A stretch of DNA of 64,000 nt from Crocinitomix sp. (GCA_013138735.1 WTCE01000054.1:43571-107570), one strand, 5' to 3'. Positions 29,244-38,796 are shown, numbered from the stretch's first letter. Translations and numbers: made by a program. Notes: generated by a model not told the origin, from the letters alone.

Positions 29244-30299
29244 ATGAACTTTATTAAAATAATTGTTGTTGTATTTTGGATTGTTTTCGGGCTTTTCATG
29301 TGGGTTCCATTGTTGTTTCGGGTGGTCATTGGATTTAGTTTTAGCATAATTACACATGCGGTAACAAGCACTCCTCTGAGTTCAATTAAACAGTATACTA
29401 TACTCAAGTCTGCGGTTTCGTTCTACTGGGGTGGTTTCAAGAGAATTCGTGAACCTGCAACTGAAGAAATCAATTCAGAGATAAAAACTAAGCAAAGTTC
29501 AGTTTTACTTCATTTATTTTGGGCAATATTTTTTTGGGCTTCTTTCTTTGCTCCTCTAATGTTCATGAATTCCTGCGAAAAAATTGATTACAACTCGACT
29601 GATAATGTCGCAGAAAATCTTGCGGTACAGCACACTTATGAAGTGTCTGATGGCTCAATGTTTATCGGTCAATGGATCCGTCATTCGAATGAAATTGGTG
29701 GAGATCCATGGGACATATCACTTAATATAGAACAAAATGGATTGAACTATATAGTAAATCTAATTGGCGAATCCAAACGCAATTTCAATTGGATTGCCGC
29801 TTACAAAGATCAACAACTAATTTCAAATAATCTTATTGAAGGAAAAAAACCAATTTTGAAATTATTAGATGAAACAACAATTCAATTAAAAAATATTTAC
29901 TTGTACGGAGCTAATGAACATAAAATGACATTAGAAAGCAGAACATCTAATAAACCAATACCTGTCTTCGACGATCAAAGTGTAACTGAAAAAACTGAGG
30001 ACGAAGCCTTTTATATAATTAATGTCACTGCGGTTAAGAATGAATCTTTGGCAGAAAGAAGAGTAGAAGAACTTAAACACAAAGGCTATGATTCCGATTT
30101 CTTATGGATTCCTGACTATGCCTCATTAAGTGGCGCAAAATATTACACCGTTTACATTGGACCTTTTAAAAGTCAATATGATTGCGAAGTTGCGACAGAA
30201 GAATATAGAAAAACTCAACCTGATGCATATGGACTTCTTGTATCACATGATAATATAAGAGTAGAAATTCGGGGAATAGGAAAGGTCAAAATAAAATGA
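29244..30299 (+). CDS. Membrane protein with C-terminal SPOR-like domain
   Basis: N-terminal TMs; EDEAFYIINVTAVKNESLAERRVEELKHKGYDSDFLWI...YYTVYIGPFKSQYDCEVATEEYRK. Confidence 0.75.
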   Translation: MNFIKIIVVVFWIVFGLFMWVPLLFRVVIGFSFSIITHAVTSTPLSSIKQYTILKSAVSFYWGGFKRIREPATEEINSEIKTKQSSVLLHLFWAIFFWASFFAPLMFMNSCEKIDYNSTDNVAENLAVQHTYEVSDGSMFIGQWIRHSNEIGGDPWDISLNIEQNGLNYIVNLIGESKRNFNWIAAYKDQQLISNNLIEGKKPILKLLDETTIQLKNIYLYGANEHKMTLESRTSNKPIPVFDDQSVTEKTEDEAFYIINVTAVKNESLAERRVEELKHKGYDSDFLWIPDYASLSGAKYYTVYIGPFKSQYDCEVATEEYRKTQPDAYGLLVSHDNIRVEIRGIGKVKIK

Positions 30300-31039
30300 A
30301 GGAGTCATACAGAAATATTGCAGTTGTTATCGAGATTGGTAATTCAATCAAATACCTCAGAAATGGATTAGCCGAAATCCAGAAAATTAGTGCTGCAAAT
30401 AATTTTTATGATTCACCACTGATATATTTGTCAGGTGGTTTAGAAAGGCTTTTTAAGTCTATGATTTGCCTGAATTTCAAAGAAAAAACAGGTCGGCTTC
30501 CCAACTATAAAGAGTTGATGGAAGGTAATAATGGACACAACATTGAATATCTAAAGAGAAAAGTAGAAGAAATATGTGTACCAGTAGAGAGACCTTTTGC
30601 ACAAATGGATTATGACATCATAACTAAGGATGAGCTAATAAACAAAATATGTAAAACTCTTTCTGAATACGGACAAAAAGCTCGTTACTTCAATTTAGAT
30701 GCAATCCTCGGAAATGAACAAGAATTTGACGCAAAAAAAGAATGGGAGAAAATTGAGAGTATTATTCTTAAAGACTTCTTTGGGGAAAGTGAATTTTATA
30801 AACTTTTGGGAGACCCAAAGAAACTAGAAATGATTTATCAAAAATCAAACGAACTGTTAGTTTCAAGGATTGAATTGTTTCTGAGAGCAGTTACGCGACA
30901 ATTTACGTTCGGTAACTTTTCAAGTAATTCAAAAATGTTCTTGTTTGAGGTTGATTCATTCAGCGATATTAAGGACAATCAAATTGGAAAGACAGATTAT
31001 CGAAGGTTAAAAAATCATGAAAGAGTAAAAAGAAATTAA
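30296..31039 (+). CDS. Hypothetical protein, possible HEPN-like N-terminus
   Basis: LSGGLERLFKSMICLNFKEKTG ... GNNGHNIEYLKRKVEEI resembles HEPN E..lK ... GHd..L; ATGA overlap with upstream ORF. Confidence 0.5.
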   Translation: MKESYRNIAVVIEIGNSIKYLRNGLAEIQKISAANNFYDSPLIYLSGGLERLFKSMICLNFKEKTGRLPNYKELMEGNNGHNIEYLKRKVEEICVPVERPFAQMDYDIITKDELINKICKTLSEYGQKARYFNLDAILGNEQEFDAKKEWEKIESIILKDFFGESEFYKLLGDPKKLEMIYQKSNELLVSRIELFLRAVTRQFTFGNFSSNSKMFLFEVDSFSDIKDNQIGKTDYRRLKNHERVKRN

Positions 31040-31050
31040 CTGGCGAAACC

Positions 31051-31110
31051 CAACTCCGCAGGGTTTGCAACCCTGCGTAACAACCCATTAAATGGGGATT
31101 TGCAATCCTT
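31051..31110. repeat. REP-like hairpin doublet a
   Basis: CGCAGGGTT-TGC-AACCCTGCG perfect hairpin followed by GGATT-TGC-AATCC. Confidence 0.85.
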
Positions 31111-31148
31111 TTTAAACCCAAATAAATACAGTCTCTAAATCACCACAA

Positions 31149-31886
31149 ATGCCCGCTGGACTCAAACAAAACATAAAAACAAACGCCTCCTACTATTTGA
31201 CCATGACCATAATTGGCTGGACAGACGTATTAGTATCTGGTTGGAAATACAACAAAATTAAAATCAACTCATTTGATTCTATTTTCCGCTTTTTCTTGTC
31301 GTCTGATGCTTAGGCATCTCCTAAAGAAAAAACAAAAACTATTTCTCAAATCTATTTGATTTGTAAAAATTCGTCTATTTCCGACCAGACACTATTTACA
31401 AGAAAACGAAATAGAGACACGATTATTGATGCCTTAAAGTATTGCATTAAAAATAAAGGACTCAATGTTTATGGATTTTGTTTAATGACAAATCACTTAC
31501 ACCTCATAGTTAATACTGAAGATCCATTTGAATTAAAGAATACTATTCGTGATTTTAAAAAATTCACATCAAAACAGATCATTTTCAATATAGAAAATCA
31601 TTCAGAATCAAGACGAGAAGTTTTCTTAACTTTATTTGCATCTGCCGCCACACAAACCAGTAAAAACAAAAACTATAAAGTTTGGTAAAGTGGGAACCAC
31701 GCCATTGAACTCTATTCAGAAAAATTTGTGTGGGAAAAATTGAATTATATCCATGAAAATCCTGGAAAGGATAATTTTGTGAAAAATGAAGAGGAATGGG
31801 TTTATTCTTCTGCGTCTAATTATCATGATTTGCCTAGTGTGTTGGAAGAGGTTGTTTGTTTACATCCGCGGTTGAAGACTTATTGA
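31149..31886 (+). pseudogene. REP-associated tyrosine transposase (RAYT, Y1_Tnp) pseudogene
   Basis: MPAGLKQNIKTNASYYLTMTIIGWTDV start, GFCLMTNHLHLIVN HUH motif, in-frame TAA at 31686 then SGNHAIELYSEKFVWEKLNYIHENPGKDNFVKNEEEWVYSSASNY. Confidence 0.88.
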
Positions 31887-31893
31887 AAATTTG

Positions 31894-31956
31894 TGTTGGG
31901 GTTGCAAACCCCTATTGTTTTTGTTGTTACGCAGGGTTGCAAACCCAGCGGAGCAC
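31894..31956. repeat. REP-like hairpin doublet b
   Basis: GGGGTTGCAAACCCC ... CGCAGGGTTGCAAACCCAGCG. Confidence 0.85.
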
Positions 31957-31999
31957 TGCACAATGGCTCATTTGTAAACTGAAAATACAGACACAAATA

Positions 32000-32542
32000 A
32001 TGAATTGGGAAAAAATATATGAATTTCTATTAGACACAAACCTGCTTAAGGCAGTTATTCAAAGTATTGAGGACAAACAAAAGTTTGAGACGAAACCCCG
32101 AATTTTTGAAACAAGTCCCGTTACTAAAGAACAGTTAGAACGATCTGGGGGAAGATACGTAACTAAAGATTTGATTAACCTACGGTTTGAAGATAAATCA
32201 AAAATTCTTTCTCGCCTATTCTTTCTAGATACACTGCACGGCCTACAACTTCATGGGGGATTATTTCGTGATGATCGGAAAAAAATCACCTTTTTTAATT
32301 CAGATTTTGAACATAATATGATGCAAGCTTCTGAAGTTAGTTCGGCTGAGGACCATTTTAAGGATGCAGTGCATGAAGTATCTAATGCCATTAATAATGG
32401 AGGAGCAAACCTTAACGGCTCCTGGTATTTTACTGAGGCTGAATTCAATGATTTTTTAAAAGAGTATGTTCATGGATTTGAAGCTGTTTATAAATCAGTA
32501 CAAGAAATTAATGATTATATAAACGGCCCATATAATATTTAG
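32000..32542 (+). CDS. Hypothetical protein
   Basis: ORF track starts at 31856 inside RAYT/REP sequence; ATG at 32000 (MNWEKIYEFLLD...) is a more plausible start. Confidence 0.6.
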   Translation: MNWEKIYEFLLDTNLLKAVIQSIEDKQKFETKPRIFETSPVTKEQLERSGGRYVTKDLINLRFEDKSKILSRLFFLDTLHGLQLHGGLFRDDRKKITFFNSDFEHNMMQASEVSSAEDHFKDAVHEVSNAINNGGANLNGSWYFTEAEFNDFLKEYVHGFEAVYKSVQEINDYINGPYNI

Positions 32543-32593
32543 GTGTCAACAACGGCAATCTAAGGATTAAAGTCACTAAGAGCGGGAAATTTG

Positions 32594-32656
32594 TGTTTTG
32601 GAGTTGCAAATCCCTTTTATTTTGTTAAAACGCAGGGTTACAAACCCAGCGAAGTA
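32594..32656. repeat. REP-like hairpin doublet c
   Basis: GGAGTTGCAAATCCC ... CGCAGGGTTACAAACCCAGCG. Confidence 0.8.
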
Positions 32657-32657
32657 C

Positions 32658-32731
32658 CTCAATGTTTACGGGTTTTGTTTAATGACAAACCACTTACACC
32701 TCATAGTTAATACAGAAGACCCATTGGAATT
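32658..32731 (+). pseudogene. Second RAYT remnant (HUH-motif fragment)
   Basis: ctcaatgtttacgggttttgtttaatgacaaaccacttacacctcatagttaatac is near-identical (about 6 mismatches) to 31461..31534; encodes VYGFCLMTNHLHLIVNTEDPLE. Confidence 0.85.
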
Positions 32732-32915
32732 CATTGTTTTTAACAAAAAATTATAATCACAAATTCGCACGAGTTTTGTCTGAAACATATTTTAAAATAG
32801 GTGTTTCAGACTAAACTGGCGCATAAAAATTTAATGCTATTATGCATGAGATGTGTCTGAAAGTTGTTTTTTATATATACTTTTAGACGAGACTCAATCA
32901 ATAGGAAGTCGGAAA

Positions 32916-34355
32916 ATGAAAATAATAGGACGAGAAAAGGAACAAGAAAAACTAAAGGAAGCCTTAGAAAAAGAGGAATCTCAACTTATAGCTGTCTATG
33001 GCAGGAGAAGAGTTGGAAAAACATATCTAATTGAAAATACCCTGGCCAAAGAAGTTATTTTTGATGCAACTGGAATTAAAGGAGCAAACATACGCACACA
33101 ACTCAGCAACTTCAAGGCTCAAATTGTAAAACGCTCTAAAAAATTTCATAAGTCACCTACCCCACAAAATTGGTTTGATGCGTTCCAACTTTTACAAGAA
33201 TATATAGCATCTAAAGGCAAGGGGAAAAAAGTAATCTACATTGATGAATTCCCTTGGTTCTGCGGCCAACGATCAGAATTTCTTCCAGTATTTGAACATT
33301 TTTGGAACAATTTCTGTGCTAAAAGGGATGATATTGTTGTAATTGTTTGTGGAAGTGCAGCTTCCTTTATGGTTAATAATATAATTGATAATCAAGATGG
33401 TCTGCATGGGAGAATATCAACAACCATAAGATTAATGCCTTTTAATCTTTATGAGACAAAAGAATACCTTAGGTACAAAAAAATCAATTGGGATCATTAT
33501 GACATTGTACAATGCTATATGATACTAGGTGGAATTCCGCACTATCTGAATCAATTAGACAAACGATACACACTTCCACAGAACATTGACAGGCTATGCT
33601 TTGAAACTGGAGGTCAATTTGTAAATGAATTTGATCAAGTTTTATTATCTCTCTTCAATAATTCTTCTCTTCACAAAAGCATCATAATTCAACTAGCGCA
33701 AAAAAAAATAGGACTGACTAGAAGTGCGCTAAACGAATATTTAGGCAAAGGAAATAATAAAGCTTTTACAAAAGCTATTAAAGAATTAGAAGAATCTGGG
33801 TTCATTGCTGAATACCCTTCTTTCGATCAGAAAGCTACCAAAAACTTATTCAGATTGAATGATGAGTTTTGTTTCTTCTACCTCAAGTACATCAAGCCAA
33901 GTAAGGGCCAAGGAGAAGGAACATGGCTTCATCTATTTAGCTCTCGATCATTTGATTCATGGTCAGGATTTGCATTCGAAATGCTATGTATGAAACATAC
34001 CACCCAAATCAAAAAGGCATTAGGGATTCCTAAAGTAAGAACAACAACTCACAGTTGGACCTCAAAACAAGCGCAAAAGAGCGCTCAAAAATCAGGAGCG
34101 CAAATTGATATGTTATTGAAAAGACAAGATAGACGGATTGATCTTATTGAAATGAAATTTTACAATAAGCCTTATACAATGTCTAAAAGTTATCGGGATA
34201 GAATGATCAACAAGAAAGATGTTTTTGAAGAAGAAATTAACCCTGATGAAGCGATTGCACTGGTAATGATAACAACAAAAGGTCTCAAAAAAAATACACA
34301 CAGCAATATTTTAACTGACCACTTAACAATGGATGTTCTTTTCGAGAAAGATTAA
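32916..34355 (+). CDS. AAA+ ATPase of the ATPase_2/DUF234 type
   Basis: IIGREKEQEKL...IAVYGRRRVGKTYLIENTL Walker A, VIYIDEFPWF Walker B, C-terminal nuclease-like IDMLLKRQDRRIDLIEMKFYN; ORF opens at 32853 but MKIIGRE at 32916 is the likely start. Confidence 0.85.
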   Translation: MKIIGREKEQEKLKEALEKEESQLIAVYGRRRVGKTYLIENTLAKEVIFDATGIKGANIRTQLSNFKAQIVKRSKKFHKSPTPQNWFDAFQLLQEYIASKGKGKKVIYIDEFPWFCGQRSEFLPVFEHFWNNFCAKRDDIVVIVCGSAASFMVNNIIDNQDGLHGRISTTIRLMPFNLYETKEYLRYKKINWDHYDIVQCYMILGGIPHYLNQLDKRYTLPQNIDRLCFETGGQFVNEFDQVLLSLFNNSSLHKSIIIQLAQKKIGLTRSALNEYLGKGNNKAFTKAIKELEESGFIAEYPSFDQKATKNLFRLNDEFCFFYLKYIKPSKGQGEGTWLHLFSSRSFDSWSGFAFEMLCMKHTTQIKKALGIPKVRTTTHSWTSKQAQKSAQKSGAQIDMLLKRQDRRIDLIEMKFYNKPYTMSKSYRDRMINKKDVFEEEINPDEAIALVMITTKGLKKNTHSNILTDHLTMDVLFEKD

Positions 34356-34522
34356 AAAATATATGAACTGACAAAAAAACGAAAACAAACAATAGAACGA
34401 CAAATTCAACTTACGGTTTGACTTGACCCTACGCTAAGCTTTGCGCTTCAAAAGCTTTTTGATTTAGCTTTACATTTATAAAAGATAATGGCATAATAAA
34501 AAGTTTAGTAATTTTAAATCCG

Positions 34523-34553
34523 CATGAACAATAGCCATAAGCTATTGTTCATG
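34523..34553. promoter_or_regulatory. Perfect 13-bp stem-loop just upstream of the 34571 ORF
   Basis: CATGAACAATAGC-CATAA-GCTATTGTTCATG. Confidence 0.7.
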
Positions 34554-34570
34554 TCAAAAAAGCAAACTTC

Positions 34571-35665
34571 ATGAAAAGACACTTTTACATATTGCTGACT
34601 ATCTTTTTTTCGAATGTCATTTTTTCTCAGAATTCAGAAATAATAATTGAAGATTTAAAACCTGCATACAATGAAAATGTGTTTCCAACTATAAGTTACA
34701 GCATTAACTCACAAATTGAAGCTAAGTTAAATACACTTTTACAATTAGAAAACTTAGAACACTTACCGAATTGTTTTAAAATAAACCCTTTTGAGAAGGT
34801 AGCTTATGATCAGGAAAGAGATTATGGTTCTGTTCATTTTTATGGGTATGAAAAGACTATTACGCCTGATAATATTTTAGGTTTGATGCTTCGTGGTGAA
34901 GCAACTGGCGCGTATTCTGAAACATTTGAAATCTACTATAACTTTGATTTAAGAACAGGTAATAAAATTAACTTAAATGAATTCCTAACTAAAAATGGAA
35001 TAAATGCGCTCACAAATAAATTAAATCAAGAAGTAAGAAATACGATTGAGGCGTTTGTAGCTTCAGTAAAAGAGAACCCAAGTGATGATGAAGACTTTGT
35101 AAACGAACAATTAGACTTGTATACGACTTGTTTAGAGGGTGTTGAATTGAATTCTATTGCTTATTACACTTACTATTTTGAGAAAGATAGTATAACCTTT
35201 GTACGCGGTAGGTGTTCCAATCATGCCATGCGCGCAATAGATGATTTAGGTAGCTTTAAAATAAAGTTTTCGTATAATGATATCGCAGAGTATTCATCAA
35301 AATATGCTAAGGGTTTGCTCAATGGCGAAACAAAAATATATCAATTAGAATCGCCTGAAGGAAAATTTTACAAGGGGAAAATAGATAATAAATATCCAAT
35401 AACTGTATTAATAAGCCAAGTGCATACTGACAACTCATTGCATATACAATACTGGTATGACAAGTATAAAACGCCAATAGAATGGAATGGGAATTTTTTA
35501 AACAATCATTTCTCACTTATTGAGTATGACGCTTATGATGAAGAGAAACAAAAATGGGTTAAAAAAGCTGCTATTGAAGCTGATTTAATAGCTAATAAAA
35601 TTATTGGAACTTGGACAAATTTGGAGACGAATCAAATTTTTGAACTTGTACTAACCGAATATTAA
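34571..35665 (+). CDS. Secreted hypothetical protein, DUF3298/RsiV-like region
   Basis: Signal peptide; LMLRGEATGAYSETFEIYYNFDLRTGNKINLNEFL. Confidence 0.6.
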   Translation: MKRHFYILLTIFFSNVIFSQNSEIIIEDLKPAYNENVFPTISYSINSQIEAKLNTLLQLENLEHLPNCFKINPFEKVAYDQERDYGSVHFYGYEKTITPDNILGLMLRGEATGAYSETFEIYYNFDLRTGNKINLNEFLTKNGINALTNKLNQEVRNTIEAFVASVKENPSDDEDFVNEQLDLYTTCLEGVELNSIAYYTYYFEKDSITFVRGRCSNHAMRAIDDLGSFKIKFSYNDIAEYSSKYAKGLLNGETKIYQLESPEGKFYKGKIDNKYPITVLISQVHTDNSLHIQYWYDKYKTPIEWNGNFLNNHFSLIEYDAYDEEKQKWVKKAAIEADLIANKIIGTWTNLETNQIFELVLTEY

Positions 35666-35680
35666 AAACGATTGCAGTTA

Positions 35681-35701
35681 CGCAGGGTTGTAAACCAGCT
35701 G
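35681..35701. repeat. Degenerate REP-like element d
   Basis: CGCAGGGTTGTAAACCAGCTG. Confidence 0.6.
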
Positions 35702-35750
35702 AATTAGCCAATTAAATGATCCCGATAGCTATTTGGACTTACGACTGCAT

Positions 35751-36392
35751 CTAAGGATTAAAGTCACCCAAAGGGAATAGATAACCAAGCCCTACTCCAA
35801 CACTCCTGTTTTTGATATCTGAATTAGCCGTATCATAAACTCCATTTAAGCCTAATAAATAGCGGACATCAATAAAGCATTTACCTGGGCCAAATTGTAT
35901 TTGAATACCTCCTCCAACCGAAAGGCTTAGATCTAATTTTATGAGACCATCATTTTCAAAATCAATATCTTCCTCAAAATCGTTCGTCTTAAGTATTCCA
36001 TCCAATCCAATACCAAAAGAAGGACCTATAGCTCCATAGACCTGCGCCGATTCCTGAGCAAAAAACGTGAACTTAGCTAGGATAGGTATTTCAAAATAAT
36101 TGAGTATTTGCTTATAATAGAGATCCTCACCAAATAACTCATATTCATACTTTACTCCTTTTTGGTAATATAAAAACTCAGGTTGAATGACAAATGTTTC
36201 ATTGATACGGAGTTGCGTTACAGCTCCAAATTGATAGCAAAAGAGCGATTTTTTATTATCTGATGCCGCATCATTTCCACCGAAGGTAGCGAAATTGATT
36301 CCTGCCTTAGGGCCAATGGAGATTTGAGCATTAACGCTCAATGCTGGGGCCAAAAACAATAAAAGGCTAGCAACTTTCAACAAATTTTTCAC
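35751..36392 (-). CDS. Outer-membrane beta-barrel (PorT-like) protein
   Basis: Signal peptide, ISIGPKAGINFATFGG, FVIQPEFLYYQKGVKYE, VGVGLGYLFPLG. Confidence 0.8.
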   Translation of the reverse strand: MKNLLKVASLLLFLAPALSVNAQISIGPKAGINFATFGGNDAASDNKKSLFCYQFGAVTQLRINETFVIQPEFLYYQKGVKYEYELFGEDLYYKQILNYFEIPILAKFTFFAQESAQVYGAIGPSFGIGLDGILKTNDFEEDIDFENDGLIKLDLSLSVGGGIQIQFGPGKCFIDVRYLLGLNGVYDTANSDIKNRSVGVGLGYLFPLGDFNP

Positions 36393-36553
36393 AGAACTAA
36401 AATTTAGAGTCTAATTAGTAAATACATGTTTAACACATCTTAAATATAGCAAAATTCTAGAAGGATCCTCCGCACTTCACGTCCCCATATAAAAATGCCT
36501 ACCTTTGCCGAAATTTATATGTCATCACGCATTGATAGTGTAAGTTTGGATTA

Positions 36554-36967
36554 TTGAAATTGAAACAAATTAGTACCATGATAAAACACACACTTAAAGA
36601 GAACCTAATCTATATAGCCATTGGTAAGAAAGATTTTTCGTACCGAATTCCAGTTCAAAAAATTGGAAATACTATTGATTGGAAAATAGGAGCAAAAGAG
36701 ACTAAGGGCATTCTTATTAAAAATGTTTCAACATGGACACTTCAATTATTTACAAAAAATATTACCGAAGAAAAGTATATTAAGCAGTTTAAAAGTATTG
36801 TCCAAGAGCATTCTCCAAACAACACAATTGATTGGGAAGCTACTCTATTAGCAGCAACTATTCAAAATGAATATAATTGGTTGGTTAGAACGAATGATGC
36901 GGCTGCCGAAAAAATAACCGAGGATGAGATTATTTCAAATTTAAAAAAGAAGCATAAATTGGCCTAA
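36554..36967 (+). CDS. Hypothetical protein
   Basis: 137-aa ORF; the likely start may be ATG 36578. Confidence 0.5.
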   Translation: MKLKQISTMIKHTLKENLIYIAIGKKDFSYRIPVQKIGNTIDWKIGAKETKGILIKNVSTWTLQLFTKNITEEKYIKQFKSIVQEHSPNNTIDWEATLLAATIQNEYNWLVRTNDAAAEKITEDEIISNLKKKHKLA

Positions 36968-37004
36968 AACCAGAGACTTTTATTGACACCTAGAATGCTG
37001 CTGC

Positions 37005-37024
37005 CACGCGATTGATATCGCGTG
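37005..37024. repeat. Perfect 8-bp stem hairpin
   Basis: CACGCGAT-TGAT-ATCGCGTG. Confidence 0.7.
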
Positions 37025-37320
37025 AGCAGATCAATCACAGAAACTAGGTAGTTCATCATCTCTGATTCAGATTATTAAAGCATTTCAATAAAAGAGCAAC
37101 AACCAACAAAAAAACTATTTTTCTGGTTTACAAAAACTACGATTTGACGTCACCGCGCAATAGAATCCCGCGGCAGCGAAAAGGAAACCAAATTAGCTAG
37201 TTCTTAAATTGCACTTTATCGATTTTTTGAAAGCCCATCCTAATTTCAATTTTTTGTTTATCTTGAACTCAATATTAACCTAGATAGCGCTACTTACTAG
37301 ATCTAATATAAGGCAATCGA

Positions 37321-37800
37321 TTGCTGCCTGTGAGAAACAAAAGTAGGGCATTTTTTATCCAAAACCCTATGACGCATTCTAAACAGCATCACTTTTTTAT
37401 AGCATTAGGCTTCATTTTTTTAATCACGTTGTTTTCATGTCGAAAAAAAGAAGAACGCTATGAGGGGAACTATGTTGGAACTGAAACACACACTATTGTT
37501 GATTCTAGCGCATCTGTTTTAGACACTGCCTACTATCAAGAAATTGATATTAGCTATTCAAAAAAAATATACACTTTCGCAAAAATGTTCAATCACGGCG
37601 GTGAAATATTTGTAGTTGATAAGCGATCAATTGTAGACCATGTATTTTTGCCATTTGGCGAATTATACACTGATCAACAAGGCAACGAGGTTGGCGGGGT
37701 AGGCTATTTGAGATTTACAGGCGACAAGATCTATCTCACCTCTACATCCTACTGGAATTCTAAAACGACAACCTTTGAATTCAATGGGGAAAGAGAATAG
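37321..37800 (+). CDS. Hypothetical lipoprotein
   Basis: Lipobox ITLFSCRKK; probable start at MTHSKQHHF (37369). Confidence 0.55.
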   Translation: MLPVRNKSRAFFIQNPMTHSKQHHFFIALGFIFLITLFSCRKKEERYEGNYVGTETHTIVDSSASVLDTAYYQEIDISYSKKIYTFAKMFNHGGEIFVVDKRSIVDHVFLPFGELYTDQQGNEVGGVGYLRFTGDKIYLTSTSYWNSKTTTFEFNGERE

Positions 37801-37986
37801 CGTAATTCGTAAGGCATTGAGTGAACTACAAGTCTGCACGGTTTGGTGCCTCGCGTAAAAACCGAATTGCCGCTAACTTTCATCTGTTAGCGCGACTAAG
37901 AAAAATAAAGTTCATTCTGAGAATTCGATATTCGACATAATTGCCTAATTTTATTCAACCAATCGTTATATCTAAAAAAGGACAAT

Positions 37987-38796
37987 ATGAAAAACCTATC
38001 GCTCATTAAATTCATTAAACCCACATTCATTTCTCTGACACTTTTATTAGTGATACAAACAGGGTATTCGCAAACAGTTGCTAATGGAACGTTGGAAGCT
38101 TGGCCTCCTAGTTGTCCGTATAATACAGCTCCTGATGATTGGACTAACTTCAGTACAAGTTTGGGACCAGATCAAGCAGGTGACTGTGCAGGACTCGTTG
38201 CGTCCTATGAAGGTGATTCACATATGAATTTGGTTTGGTCGAGTGCGGGATTGCGTGAAGGTGCAAAACAAGCAATGTCAGGCTTAATTATTGGTGATAC
38301 TTATAACATCAATTTTTATGCTATTAATGACCAAGGTTTATATGCTTCGGCGGGCTCAGTAATTCTAGACTTTTATCATAATAGCACAGTCGTGTTTTCA
38401 ACTCCTGAATTGTTTTCAGAAGGACCTTGGACTTTATATACGGCTAGTTTTATTGCCTTGACAGAAACTGACACAATAGGCTTTCAAATTGCTCCGGGAT
38501 CTGTTGAAACTTCAGGATCTGTTGGTATTGATGCAGTTTCAATAATTGAAACTAGTGGTGTTACTGAAATATTAACTACAACAGCTTATTCTGTCTATCC
38601 GAATCCAACAACTGGAATCGTAAACTTTTCTGGTACGTTTGATGTAACGCTGACGGATTTGACAGGAAAAGTAATTATTGAAGAACAAGACGTTGATGTT
38701 TTAGATATTCATAAATTACCTCGTGGATTATATTTCATTCGATTAACTGACGAAAATGGACAATTGATTGGAGTAAATAAGATTCAAAAAGAATAA
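37987..38796 (+). CDS. Secreted protein with T9SS type A sorting domain
   Basis: Signal peptide; C-terminal YSVYPNPTTGIVNFSG...LPRGLYFIRLTDENGQ. Confidence 0.85.
   Translation: MKNLSLIKFIKPTFISLTLLLVIQTGYSQTVANGTLEAWPPSCPYNTAPDDWTNFSTSLGPDQAGDCAGLVASYEGDSHMNLVWSSAGLREGAKQAMSGLIIGDTYNINFYAINDQGLYASAGSVILDFYHNSTVVFSTPELFSEGPWTLYTASFIALTETDTIGFQIAPGSVETSGSVGIDAVSIIETSGVTEILTTTAYSVYPNPTTGIVNFSGTFDVTLTDLTGKVIIEEQDVDVLDIHKLPRGLYFIRLTDENGQLIGVNKIQKE

Noticed and set aside
31856-31999. N-terminal extension of ORF 31856..32542
   Set aside because: Reads through RAYT C-terminal and REP hairpin sequence; the ATG at 32000 is more plausible.
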